This document shows positions 1 to 12,500 of a stretch of DNA of 64,000 nt, one piece after another. Every line of letters starts with the position of its first letter. The stretch's first letter is position 1. A program made the translations under genes and the position numbers. The stretch covers positions 1,093,501 through 1,157,500 of the forward strand of contig OY726579.1 in NCBI GenBank assembly GCA_963383645.1, given 5' to 3'. Source of the stretch: Muscardinus avellanarius (lineage: Eukaryota > Chordata > Mammalia > Rodentia > Gliridae). The notes below the pieces were generated by a model. It searched no databases. It was not told where the DNA came from and worked only from the letters and a program-made list of their open reading frames with translations.

Positions 1-24
1 CCAGGCCTTCTAAACACCTCAGAG

Positions 25-975
25 CCAGGCGTGGTGGTGCATACCATCCCAGTACTTGGGAGGGGAGGCTAAGAATGGAGGATTGCAGGTTTGCAGCCAG
101 CCTCAGCTACTTAATGAAGCCTTCCACAACTTGGCTCAGAGATAGAATGCTCCTGGATTCAATCCCGTTTTGCAAAAACAAAACTACTCAGATTCCATTT
201 CCTATTTTGGTCACATTAATAAAACATGCTAAGCCGGGCGTGGTGGCGCACGCTTGTAATCCCCGCGCTTGGAGATCGCGCAGGTTCAAAGCCAGCCGGA
301 CTGGCTTAAGAGACCCTATTTCCAAAGATAAAATAAAAAGCATAAAATAGGTCTGAGAGTGTAGCCTGGAGGTAGAAGGGCTTCCAGAAACCCCAGTACC
401 ACCCAAAAAAACCACGCTCAGGAGAAAGATGGCATGTCATTGCCCACTACACATCTGTATCATATCAAGTCTGGTCATGTTTGTGTTGCAGAATGTAACA
501 GAATTAATGTATGGTGATAGAAACACAAAATTAATATATTTAGCAGCCAAGTGTGATGACACACACATGTAATACCAGTACTTAGGAGGCTGAGACAGGA
601 GGATTGTAGGTTCACAGCCAGCCTCAGCAACTAGTGAGGCTGTCATCAACCTAGCTAGACCCTGTTTAAAAAAAAAAAAAAACAAAACAAAACTGAGCTG
701 GGCACGGTGGTGCATGTTTGTAATCCCAGTACTTGGGAGGCTGAGACAGAAGGATCACAGGTTCACTGTCAGCCTCAGCTACTTAGTGAGGCCCTCTGCA
801 ATTTAGTGAGACCCTGTTTCAAAATATGAAAAAAATTGGGCCGGAGGTATAGCTCAGAGGTAGAATGCCTCTGAGTTCAATCCTAAGTACCAAAAAGAAG
901 AAAAAAAATTGGCTGGGGTGGAGCTCTGAGGCAGAATGCCTCTGGGTTCAATTCTCAGTCACACACACACACACA
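25..975 (+). mobile_element. SINE cluster, plus strand
   Basis: Composite SINEs at 25-182, 232-404 (short subfamily C, with the CTTCCAGAAACCCC-type tail) and 694-893. A head-only copy is at 544-690 and a dID tail fragment at 911-975, running into CA repeats. Confidence 0.85.
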
Positions 976-1339
976 AACACAAACGTATTTACTTATAAAC
1001 TATTTCCCCCAAATGGGAAAATATTAATTCACTTTGTGCAACTAATATTAAATGCCCACTCTCTAACTTGGTAATCAGTGGCAAAAACAGACATGGTCCA
1101 TGGTCCTTGTACTTTCTGGTTCTGTAGACTGCTGACTGGCCTCTAAGTGGTTAGTCATAGGTAAAAAAACTGTTAATGTTTAACCCTTCAATGCAGCTAT
1201 GAATTCTGATAATGGTAAAAATATCAGTCAAGGATAGAAAACCTCTATAAATATCTTATTTCAAATTCCTTCTCAAGTGTGCGAGTGTCAGTTATACTGC
1301 CAATGTGAAGCGTGTGTGTGTGTTTATTTTATTAAGGAC
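976..1339. other. Unique AT-rich sequence, nothing recognised
   Basis: No coding or repeat signal is visible apart from a short TG run near 1312-1324. Confidence 0.5.
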
Positions 1340-1583
1340 TTTTTTTTTTTTTTGTGGTACTAGGATCCAGGGGCATTTTACCTCCGAACTACACCCCCAG
1401 CCCTATTTTTTAATTATTTATTTTGAAACAGTCTCCCGAATTGCAAAGAGCCTAAGTGGCTGAGGCTGCCCGCAAACCATGCTCCTCCTGTCTCAGCTCC
1501 TAAATGCTGGGATTACAAGGATGTGCCACCAAGCCTTGTTCATTATTGAGGATTTAACCCAGAGGCATTGTACCTCCAAGCTG

Positions 1584-1623
<40 letters not shown>

Positions 1624-2038
1624 TACTGGGGATCTGCATTCTACCTCCACGCTAAACTCCCAGTCTTTTATTGCTGAGAGCCTCCTATGTTGCTGCGGCC
1701 ATCTTTGAAATCACAACCCTCCAGTCTCATCCTCCCAGTTAATGGAATCACAGGCATGCTCCACCACACCCAGCTTGAACCCTGTTCTTTCCAAGGAAGC
1801 AAGTACTCTTTTTTTTTTTTGCCTTTTTTCTTTTTGGGTGGTACTGAGGGTGGAATCTAGGGGCCTTTTACCTCCGGGCTATACTCCCAGACCTATTTTG
1901 TATTTTATTTGGAAACAGGGTCTCATTAAGTTGCTGAGAGCATCACTAAGTAGCTGAGGCTGGCTTCGAAGCTGTGCGATCCTCCTGTCTCAGCCTCCCA
2001 AGCGCGGGGATGACAAGCGTGCGCTGCCATGCCCGGCT
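1340..2038 (-). mobile_element. SINE cluster, minus strand
   Basis: Composite SINEs at 1340-1540, 1543-1775 (old, carrying a TG microsatellite at 1587-1619 inside its tail) and 1830-2038 (subfamily B). Confidence 0.85.
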
Positions 2039-2292
2039 CTGTTGGTTTATTCTCAATGGAGACATCAAAAGCAGGAATGAGTAGTACAGTTACATTACTA
2101 CCATGACACTGAAAATGTAAGGTGAATGCACACAGATTCCCTAAAAAAACCCTGAATACTAAAGGGTTACATAAGGACCTACTACTTTTTGTCCCAGGGA
2201 ACACCATTTTACTAGGACTGATTTTTGAGGTTCTCTTTCCACAAAACTTAAAAGACTTGGTACAAGTGTAAAAGCAACTAAATGTTCAAAAT

Positions 2293-2360
2293 GAGCCGGG
2301 TGTGGTGGCGCACGCTTGTCATCCCAGCATTTGGGAGGCTGAGGCCGGAGGAGCGCGGTC
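2293..2360 (+). mobile_element. SINE head fragment
   Basis: Only the first 65 bp or so of a composite SINE (GAGCCGGGTGTGGTGGCGCA onward), ending abruptly at GGAGCGCGGTCAA. It has lost its 3' part and A tail. Confidence 0.8.
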
Positions 2361-2379
2361 AATTAATTTTAACTGCTCC

Positions 2380-2598
2380 AAATTAATTTGGATATATCAG
2401 TTTTTTCTCTCATCCTTTTAACAAGTCTTTAACATATTTATGTTTGTCTTTGAAAAGCAATAGAGCGGGGAAGGAGTGGGATGGGAACTGGGAAAGGGCT
2501 AAATGAGGGGTGTGTGCATGTATGCCTCTACTATTTTATACCCCATTAAGATCAGTTTGACTACAATGCACCAATAAAATGAATAAATGAAATAAAAT
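2380..2598 (+). mobile_element. L1 3' end fragment
   Basis: The G-rich module with GTGTGCATGTATGCC and CAATGCACCAATAAAATG matches the 3' UTR of half-LINE copy 2 and of other L1 pieces here. It is 5'-truncated, with the left limit uncertain. Confidence 0.65.
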
Positions 2599-2599
2599 C

Positions 2600-3622
2600 A
2601 ACACAGACTTCTAAGGACTTAAAGAAATAGAAAATTTCTTTTAATTTGGCTCATTGGTCCTATACCTCATCTACCAATGTTTATTGTTAGTATTTACAAA
2701 CAGTAAGTTGTATTTATTGTTACAAATATAAACAGTACAGTTATCTTTGCAATCTCTTTCATAAATTCAATTTCTTTTAGTTATGTATTAATCTCAATAA
2801 AGATGCATATTTTATTTTATTTTTAAGGCAAATTGTAAACTTTCTTATACAAGTCTTGTCATATTTCATCCTGTCATGGGGCGAGCACTGTTCACAAAAT
2901 ACACGAATGCTTTGTTTTATTGGGAATTGAGCCCAGGACTATTCTACCTCTAAGCTATGTCCCAGTCCTATTTTAGTTTTTATGTCTGAAACGGTCTTAT
3001 TAAGTTACTGAAGGCCTCACCAAGTTGCTGAGACTGGCCAGGAACCTGCGACCTTCCTGTCTCGGCCTGCCAAGTGCTGGGATTACAGGTGTGCGCCAGG
3101 CTACCGTGCTTCAGCTTGTGAGGCTGGCGAGAAGAGAACCGAGCTGCTGAGCCACGCTGCGAAGGCCAGATGTGCCCCAGGCTCTGCCTGCCAGCGTGCT
3201 CCCTGCCCCGTCTAGGTGGAAGCCACCCAAGGCAAGGTGGCTTTCCTACGTGCCACAATGGAAAACTGCTACAAGACCTACGAGTTAAACACTCACACCT
3301 AGACACCAGAGCGCTTTAAAGCTGACCGGGACTTTTCATCTTCAAAGCATCTTCAGAAAAATACGAATTGCCCAGCTACCCCTTCAAAGTAGTTCCAAGG
3401 AAAAGCTGTCTCCTCAAAACCTTTTTTATCACACTACATTTACATCTTTTGCTAACCAAGGTACAGAGCTTTGGACTTGTCTAACTAGAACAGGCTGTAC
3501 TTTTGTTAATACTATTTTCTCTTAGAGCGAGTTCTTCATTGACGCTGCAGTGCGGAAAGTATCAACACTATTAATCATCTTCATCCTCTGCATTGCCAAG
3601 GACTTCCTCTTTCTCACCCTTG
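2600..3622 (-). other. Probable THUMPD3 3' UTR and downstream flank
   Basis: This is mostly unique AT-rich sequence below the stop codon, with an old composite SINE on the minus strand at 2913-3105. Minus-strand AATAAA-type hexamers occur near 2680 and 2712, but no cleavage site can be fixed by eye. Confidence 0.4.
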
Positions 3623-3745
3623 TCACGAAGGGTGAGCAAAAGCTTGAGACGTACGTTTCAGAAGATAAACTGCTGCGTGAAGACCCCCTATGTTCACCCA
3701 GACTGTATGCACCTTTCGCCATAAATGTCCCATTCCAGATAACGC
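3623..3745 (-). CDS. THUMPD3: THUMPD3 last coding exon, early stop
   Basis: Encodes ALSGMGHLWRKVHTVWVNIG and then GLHAAVYLLKRTSQAFAHPS, ending in TGA at 3625-3623. Human continues for 14 codons after HPS. Those codons are still present here in register: TGA replaces the expected GAA, a second TGA follows two codons later, and the ancestral stop position is at 3583-3581. The shortening is therefore by point mutation, without an indel. Confidence 0.9.
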   Translation of the reverse strand, partial: ALSGMGHLWRKVHTVWVNIGGLHAAVYLLKRTSQAFAHPS

Positions 3746-6723
3746 CTGTGTACACACAAGAAGCACAGTAAAAATCAGATTTATAGTAGAAACAAACCGG
3801 GAATCCTAGTTGCCAGTTAAGAAACACTAGGGGAAGAAAAAATACAAACTCTATTCAAACCACTGTCCCCGAGTTTACCTTAAAATGATCTTAGGCCGGG
3901 CGTGGTGGTGCACGCGCTTGGGAGGCTGAGACAGGAGGATCAAAGCCAGCCTAAGCTACGTAGTGAGGCCCTGTTTCCAAATGAAATATGAAATAGGTCT
4001 GGGAGTAGAGCCCAGAGGTAGAAAGCCCCTGGGTTCCACCCCCAGTGCCACACACACAAAAAAAAGGATCTTAAGAGCTGGGTGTGGTTATAATACCAGC
4101 GCTTGGGAGGCTGAAACAGGAAAACTGCACAAGTTCAAAGCCAGCCTCAGCTACGTAGTGAGGCTGGTATCAAAGTAGTGAGACTCGCTGGGCGTGGTGG
4201 GCACGCTTGTCACCCCCACGCTTGGGAGGCAGAGACAGGAGGATCGCGCAGGTTCGAAGCCAGCGGCGCGCGCTGGCTTAGGAGACCCTGTTTCCAAATA
4301 AAAAAATGTAAAAATGGGTCTGGGAGTGTAGCCCGGAGTTAGAAGGGCTTCCAGGAACCCCAGTACCACCAAAAAAAAAAAAAAAGTAGTGAGCCCCTGT
4401 TTCCAAATAAAGTATAAAATAGGTCTGGGAGTATAGCCCGGAGGTAGATAGCCCCTGGGTTCCACCCTCAGTACCACATACATACAGAAAAATCAAAGGG
4501 TCCCAAGTTGCCAGAGGCTGCGAGTTTAGGCTGATGCACAGCACCTTTGTAAAGCATTTCTTGTCCTGAGTAAGTAGTGCAGCTCGGCCTGTCCCTGGTC
4601 TACACACTCGGCTCATCTCCCATAAGCAAGCTGGGTAAAGATTCCAGTTTGTCTTCTTGGAGCCCATCCTATAAAAAAAGGTTTGATTAGACAACCACTT
4701 ACTGTTTCAAAATCTAGAACTAGCCAGGCGTGGTGGCGGCACACCCTTGTAATTCCAGTGCTTGGGAGGCTGAAACAGGGAGATCACAGGTTTGTGGCCA
4801 GTCTCAACTATTCAGTGAGGCCCTCCACAACTTAGACCCTGTTTCAAGATAAAATATGCTGGGCGTGGTGGCACATGCTTGTAATCTCAGCATTTGGGGG
4901 GCTGAGACAGGAGGACCCGAGTTGAGTTCGCAGCCAGCCTCAGCTACTTAGTGAGGCCCTCTGCAACTCAGTGAGACCCCATTTCAAAACAAAGAATAAA
5001 AAAAGGGCTGGAGTATATGTAGCTCAGAGAAAGAATGTCCACTGAGTTCTATCCCCAGCACCAAAAAAATTAAAAATAGAGCTAGGGGTAGAGCTCAGAA
5101 GTAGAATGCCCCTGGATCAAATCCCCAGTATCCCCCCCCCAAATAAATAAAAATAAAAGAATTAAAACAGAGATAAGGAGTGAGCCGGGCGTGGTGGCGC
5201 ACGCTTGTAATCCCAGCATTTGGGAGGCTGAGACCCGGAGGATCATAGTTCGGGGACAGCCTCAGCTACAGTGAGGCCCTCTGCGACTCAGTGAGACCCT
5301 GTTTCAAACTAAAGAATAAAAAATAAGGCTGGGGGTGTAGCTCAGAGGTTGAATGCCCCTGGGTTCCATGCCCAGTACCACCAAAAAAATAAAATAAAAT
5401 AAAATCTAAGACTGCATTAAAACTTCTAAAAATCTAAGACTGCAATCAAAACTTCATGCATCCTGAGGGATAAAAAGTTGCCTTTTAGAAGCCAGAGCTT
5501 TGACATTATATGCCAATGAAATTAACTAGAACAGTAAACCGCTTAGCATTTTACTTAAAAAAAATTGTGTAGCTGGCCGGGCGTGGTGGCACACACTTGT
5601 AATCCCAGCATTTGGGAGGCTGAAACAGGATGATTGCGGTTCAGAACAGCCTCAGCTACTTGGTGAGGCCCTCCGCAACTCGGTGAGGCCTTGTTTCAAA
5701 ATAAAGAATAAACAAATTGGGCACGGGGTGTAGCTCGGGCGTGGTGGTGCACACTTATAATCCCAGCATTTGAGGGGCTGAGACCAGAGGATGGAGGTTC
5801 ACACACAGCCTCAGCTACTTAGTGAGGCCCTTTGCAACTCAGTGAGACCTGGTTTCAAAATAAAAAGAATAAAAAACAGGGCATGGGGTGTAGCTCGGAG
5901 GTCGATTGCCCCTGGGTTCCATCCCCAGACCCGCAAAAAAAAAAAAACAAAAAAAAAACACCAACTTTTTTGGACTACTTTTAATACTACTAGGGATTGA
6001 AACCAGGGTCATTGAACCTACCATGCCTGGCATAACTATTACTTATTATTTATTTAGCCACTGCGGATTGTCAGGCATTCAACCTCCAAGCTATAGCCCT
6101 AATCTAATTTATTTTTATTATTGAAATAGGGTCTCACTAGGTTGATGAGAATCTCACTACCTGCTGAAGCTGTCCTCAAGACTGCAATCCTCTTCTCACC
6201 TCCTCCCAAGTACTGGGATTACAAGTATGCATCTAGCTCATTTTTATTTTTTGTGGTGCTGGGGGTTAAACCCAAGGGCATTCTATCTCTGAGCTACATC
6301 CCCAGTCCTATTTTATTGTTTGTTTACTTATTTACTTATTTAATTTTGGTGATACTGGGGGTGGAACCCAAGGGCCTTCTACCTCCAGGATACACACCCA
6401 GACCTATTTCATATCTTATTTGGAAACAGGGTCTCACTAAGTTGCTGAGAGCCTCACTCAGTAGCTGAGGCTGGCTTCGAACCCGCGCGATCCTCCTGTT
6501 TCAGCCTCCCAAGTGCGGGGATTACCTAGCTCATGGTGCACACTTGGAATCCCAGTATTTGGGAGGCTGAGACAGGAGGATCGCAGTTCGAGGACAGCCT
6601 CAGTACAGTGAGGCCCTTTGCAACTCAGTGAGACCCTGTTTCGAAAAAAAGAATAAAAAATAGGGCTGGGGGTATAGCTTGTAGGTAGAATGCCTGTGGG
6701 TTCCATCCATAGTACTGAAGAAA

Positions 6724-6776
<53 letters not shown>

Positions 6777-9561
6777 AAAAAAGAAAAAGAAAGAAAGAGA
6801 ATGAGCAGGGCTGGAGGTATAGCTCAGAGGTAGAATGGCCTTGGGTTCAATCTCTAGTCACACACACACACACACACACACACACAACCCACCCACCCAC
6901 CAACTTCCTGGCTGGTTGTGATGCAAGCATGCCTGCAATCCCACAGGTTCAAGGCCAGCCTCAGCAACTTTGATCCAGTCTCAAAATAAAACACAGAATA
7001 AGCAGGCGTGGTGATGCACACCTGTAATAAATCCCCGTGCTCGGGAGGCTGAGACAGGATCACACAGGTTGAAGCCGCCTCCGCTACTGAGTGAGGCCCT
7101 CAGCAACTCAGTGAGACCCTGTATTTAAATAAATTATTAAAAAAATAGGGCTGGAGGTAGAAAGCCCCTGGGTTCCACCCCCCAGTACCACCAAAACAAA
7201 ACAAAAAACCAGAATAGGGTGTCGGTAGAATGCCCTGGGCTCAATCCCTATGTTTACCACCCCCCAAGAAAAAGCTTCAGCCCTACCTTTTTCCAAATGG
7301 CATATCCGTTACAATGACATCCACGGAGCCAGTCCTCAGTGGGAGACAGCAGATGTCCCACTGAACCGCATCAATGGCCAAGCCGCAGGGTGCTTTGCTG
7401 TGGGAACATTGCGCATGTGCGTCAACATACTCAGAAGTGTGAACGTGTTAGGGGAAAAAAACTTTTCTAAGAAGCGACTGCTATAGCAAAGAATAAATGC
7501 TAAGAGTGACAATGAAGACCAACAATCCAATTTTTTCATTTTTTATTTTTTGTGGTCCTGGGTGTGAAACCCAGGGGCTTTCTACCTCCAAGCTATACTC
7601 CCAGACCTATTTTATACTTTATTTGGAAACAGGGTGTCACTAAGTTCCTGAGACCCTAAGTAGCTGAGGCTGCCTTCGAACCTGTGTGATCCTCCTGTCT
7701 CAGCCTCCCAAGCGCGGGGATTACAAGCGTGCGCCACCACGCCTGGCAACGATCCAATTATTTATTTATTTAATTTTTGTGGTACTGGGATGGAACCCAG
7801 AGGCTTTCTACCTCCGAGCTATACTCCCAGACCTATTTTATATTTTATTTGGAAACAGGGTCTCACTAAGTTGCTGAGGCTGGCTTTGAACCTGTGCGAT
7901 CCTCCTGTCTCAGCCTCCCAAGTGCTGGGATTACAAGCGTGCGCCACCACGCCCGGCTAACATCCAATTTTTAAAAAATAACAAATTGTGTTGAGGCATC
8001 CTGTAATTCTAGTATTTGGGAAACTAAGATAAGAGGATCACAGGTTCAAGGCCAGCCTCAGCTATGTAGCAAGACCCCTAGCAAGGGCTGGGCGTGTAAC
8101 CTGGAGGTAGAAGGCACCTGGGGTTTCATTCCTAGTACCAAAAAAGAAAAAAGGAAAAAAAAAAAAACTGAGAAAAAAAAATTTTTTAAAGGGCCGGGCA
8201 AGCCAGGCGTGGTGGCGCATACTTGTAATCCTGGCATTGGGGAGGCTGAGACAGGAGGATCGTGGTTTGTGGACAGCCTCAGCTACTTAGTAAGGTATTT
8301 TGCAACTCAGTAAGACCCTGTTTCAAAATAAAGAATAAAAAAATAGGGCAGGGGGTATAGCTCAGAGGTTGAATGCCCCTGGGTTCCATCCTCCCCAGAC
8401 CCACAAAAATAAATAAATAAATAAATGGCCATGCACAGTGGCGCACACTTGGATTCCCAGTACTTGGGAGGCTTAGACAGGAGGATCAAAGGTTCACAGC
8501 GACTGAGTGAGGCTCTCAGAAACTTAATAAGGCCCTGTTTCTAAATAAAAAATGAAGCCAGGCATGGTGGTATATAGTTTTAATCACAGCATTCGGGAGG
8601 CTGAGGAGACAGGAGGAAGGTGGTTCAAGGACAGCCTCGGCTACTAAGTGAGACCCTGTTTCAAAATAAGAATCAAAAAACAAAAGGGCTGGGAGTGTAG
8701 CGCAGAGGTAGAATGCCCCTGGGTTCCATCCCAGGTACTGCAAAAGCAATTAAACAAATAAATGAGTATGAATGGGTACCATGAAACAGGGCTGACGGTG
8801 TATGTAGCTCGGGGCAGAATGCCCGGGGTCCAATCCCCAGCACCGCAATGACAAAGCCATGTAGAATGAAAGCCTAGTCACCCAATAAAACTATTACAGC
8901 AGCTACATCAAAATCCTGTAAGCAAATTTGAAAAAACAGTTGCTTTTCAAGCGATCAACACCTGTTTCCTCTACCATTGGGGGAAAAAACAAATTAGGGG
9001 CTGCTGAGCTTGTTGCAACGAACTGCAAGAGACAACTTCACTTTGTGTGTGTGTGATATCAAGATTAAACCCAGGAGCACTCTACCTCTGAGTTCCACAC
9101 CCAGCTGGATTTTTTTTTAATTTTTAAAATTTTTTTTGCAGTACTGGGGATGGAACCCAGAGGCATTCAACCTCTGAGCGACACCCCTAGCCCTCGTTTT
9201 TATTTTTCTTTATTTTGAAACGGGGTCTCACTGAGTTGCAAAGGGCCTCATTAAGTAGCGGAGGCTGGCTGTGAACCATGATCCTCCTGTCTCAGCCTCT
9301 TGAATGCTGGGATGCCAATCATGAGTGACCACGCCCAGGTTTTTATTCCTTATTTTTTATTTATTTATTTATTTTTTTGGTGGTCCTGGGGTTCCTGGAA
9401 GCCCTTCTACCTCCGGGCTATACTCCCAGACCTAGTTTTACATTTTTATTTGGAAACAGGGTCTCCTAAGCCAGCGCGCGCGGCTAGCTTCGAACCTGCG
9501 CGATCCTCCTGTCTCCGCCTCCCAAGCGCGGGGATTACAAGCGTGCACCAACACGCCCGGC

Positions 9562-9599
<38 letters not shown>

Positions 9600-12500
9600 T
9601 TTTGGGGGAGGTACTAGGGATGAAACCCTTCTACCTCCGGGCTACACTCCCAGTCCTATTTTACATTTTTATTTGGAAACAGGGTCTCCTAAACCAGCGC
9701 GCGCGGCTGGCTTCGAACCTGCGCGCTCCTCCTGTCTCCGCCTCCCCAGCGCGGGGATGACGAGCGTGCGCCACCACGCCCGGCCTTTATTCCTTATTTT
9801 GAACTGGGGTCTCACTAAGTAGCTGAGGCTGGCCACGAACTGCGACCCTCCCGTCTCAGCTTCCTAAGTACTGGGTTTACAAGCATGTGCCACCTAGCCC
9901 AGCTCAACTTCACATCCTTAAAGTTGATAAGGAATGTGCTGATGAAAAGATGACAGACGCTAAAGGGTCTGCAGGCTGAAGACCAGCCGGGCGTGGCGGC
10001 GGCGCGCGCGCGTATTCCCAGCATGTGGGAGGCTGAGACCTGAGGATCACACAGGTTCGAAGCCAGCCTCAGCTACTGAGTGAGGCCCTCTGCAACTCAG
10101 TGAGAGCGGGTTTCAAAATAAAAAATAGGGCAGGGGGTGTAGCTTAGAGGCCCAATGCCCCTGGGTTCCACCCCAGACCCGCAAAAAAATAAAAAATAAA
10201 AAAAAAGGCTGAAGGACTTCCGGGAAGATGGCGACCGAGAAAAGCGGGGCTTAAGAGCCCCGCTAACAACAAATCTCCATTACTACAAAATCAGCGCCTT
10301 TCAAAGCCAGAAAACAACATCACCAGGAAAACAAAAAAATCACCAGGCTCCAGAGAGAAAGCGGACTGAGAACAGAGCCACAGAGGAGATCCTCACGCCC
10401 GAGGAAGCGGCTTCACGCCCGAGGACGCGGCAGCAGCCATACTGCCGGCGGCACCGGCGAGTTCACGGGACGGCCACATCAAGCCGAGGGGAGCCGCTGC
10501 GGAACAGCCAGGCGGGATTTCTCGGCGCAGGAAGCATCTAAAGCTCGCAGTGGCTGAGCTCAGCACACGCTGCAGGGATTCAGAGTGGAAATCAAAACCA
10601 AGAAAAAAAAACGCCAGCCCCACAGCCGAGGGCGTAGCAGCGGCGCCATATTGCCACCGGCGGCAGCAGCAGAGAATTCACCGAATCCAGTACAGCTACA
10701 TCTGCGTACTCAAGAACAGTGAGTCAAATTGCGGGCTCCAGAGGAGAAATCCCAGTACTGTACTCACTGGGACTTGACCCAGTGGGAGAGGGGCGGTGGC
10801 AGTGATATTACACCATAGGAGAACGTGCAACCAGGCACCCCCCACAGTCTAAAGCAGCCTCTATCGACTCTCTGGGTCGGAGACTCTGTGATACAACCCA
10901 GTAAAGGAGTAGTGGGGTCTGAGATACTACAGACTCGAGATCCAGAACACCTTAAGTGAAGTCATAGTGACCCAAGGGAAGAACCCAGAGAAGGCACAAA
11001 CTTCCGAAATCATGGGAAAGAGGAATAATACTAGAGCAATCAATGCTCACAACCCCACAACATCAGAACCCGATAAAACTGAAAATCAGAGATTTCTAGA
11101 AGATCAAATCAGGAAAATAACTGTAGAAATAATAGAGGTGCTTCGAAAAGAACTCAGAGAGAGCCAAAAAGAGATAAAGGATGCAATTAATGAAGTAAAG
11201 GCCTCAATTCAAAGCACAAACAACCGATTAGAACACATGGAGAACAGAATCTCGCTCTTAGAAGATAATCATTCCAAAAATGAATGCATAATTTCTAATC
11301 TAGAAAAAAATATCCGACAGCAGGAATCTGATATTGAAGAAATATGGGCCCATTTTAAGAGAGCTAACCTAAGAATAATTGGAATAGAGGAGGGAAAAGA
11401 AAGTGAAACCAAAGGGATCAACAATCTCTTCAAGGAAGTAATAGCAGAAAATTTTCCAGACATAGAGCAAGAGGTCGATACGCAGGTCCAGGAAACTTAT
11501 AGAACTCCCTTTAGACAGGATCAGAGAAGAGGATCCCCACGCCATATAATTGTCAAAATGACCAATGTGGAAGCCAAGCAGAGAATCCTAAAGGCAACAA
11601 AAGCAAAGGGCCAAGTGACATTCAGAGGCAAACCAATTAGAATCACTCCAGACTTCCCAAACCAAGTTATGAGAGCCAGAAGGGCTTGGAGTAACATATT
11701 CCCAATTTTGAAAGAAAACAACTTCCAGCCAAAAATTTCCTACCCAGAAAAACTTTCTATCAAATTAGATGGAGAAATAAGAAGCTTCCATGACAAACAG
11801 AAACTGAAGGAATTTATGTCTTCAAAACCAGCGCTAGAGAAAATACTCAAAGAGATTAACTACAAAGAAGAAATAGATAACACACATCAGAACTAGAGAA
11901 ACAAGATTTTCCATCCAACAGACAACTAAGATTGGTTATCTGTGGAGATTCATTATTTATGTTAGTCTTTTACCTATCTCTAAAGGGTATTGTTTGCCTT
12001 TATTGTTTGTTAATTTTTAGGATTTCTAGTTGGAATATTAATATACCTTCAGATATAGCATTTGGAAATATTTTATCCCATTCTATTAGTAACTGTTAAC
12101 TCTGTTTACATTGTCTTTGGATATACAATATGTTTTTTATTTTTTTAGGGAGTCTGTATCCTCTTCTGTTGCCTGTGCCATTGAAATCATAACCAAGAAA
12201 TCACTGCCAATTTCAATGTTGTGAGGTTTTATAACCCAGATTTTCTCCTAAAAGTTTATAGTCTTAAGATTTATATTTAGGTCTTTTATCTATTTTGAGT
12301 TAATATTTGTATATGGGATTAGGTAAGGGTCCAATTTTATTCTTTTCCATGTAATTATTATTTTTCAATAATATTTAGTTAAAAGATTATTATTCCCACC
12401 ACCAAATGTTCGTGGAAACCTTGTCAAAAATAACTTGACAATATAGGGAAGAATTTAGCTCTAGGCTTTTAGTTAACTCCAATGGTTTATATATCTGCCT

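Noticed and set aside
3522..3827. 101-codon minus-strand frame over the last THUMPD3 exon
   Set aside because: It is the wrong frame of the exon; the spliced frame gives the THUMPD3 C-terminus.
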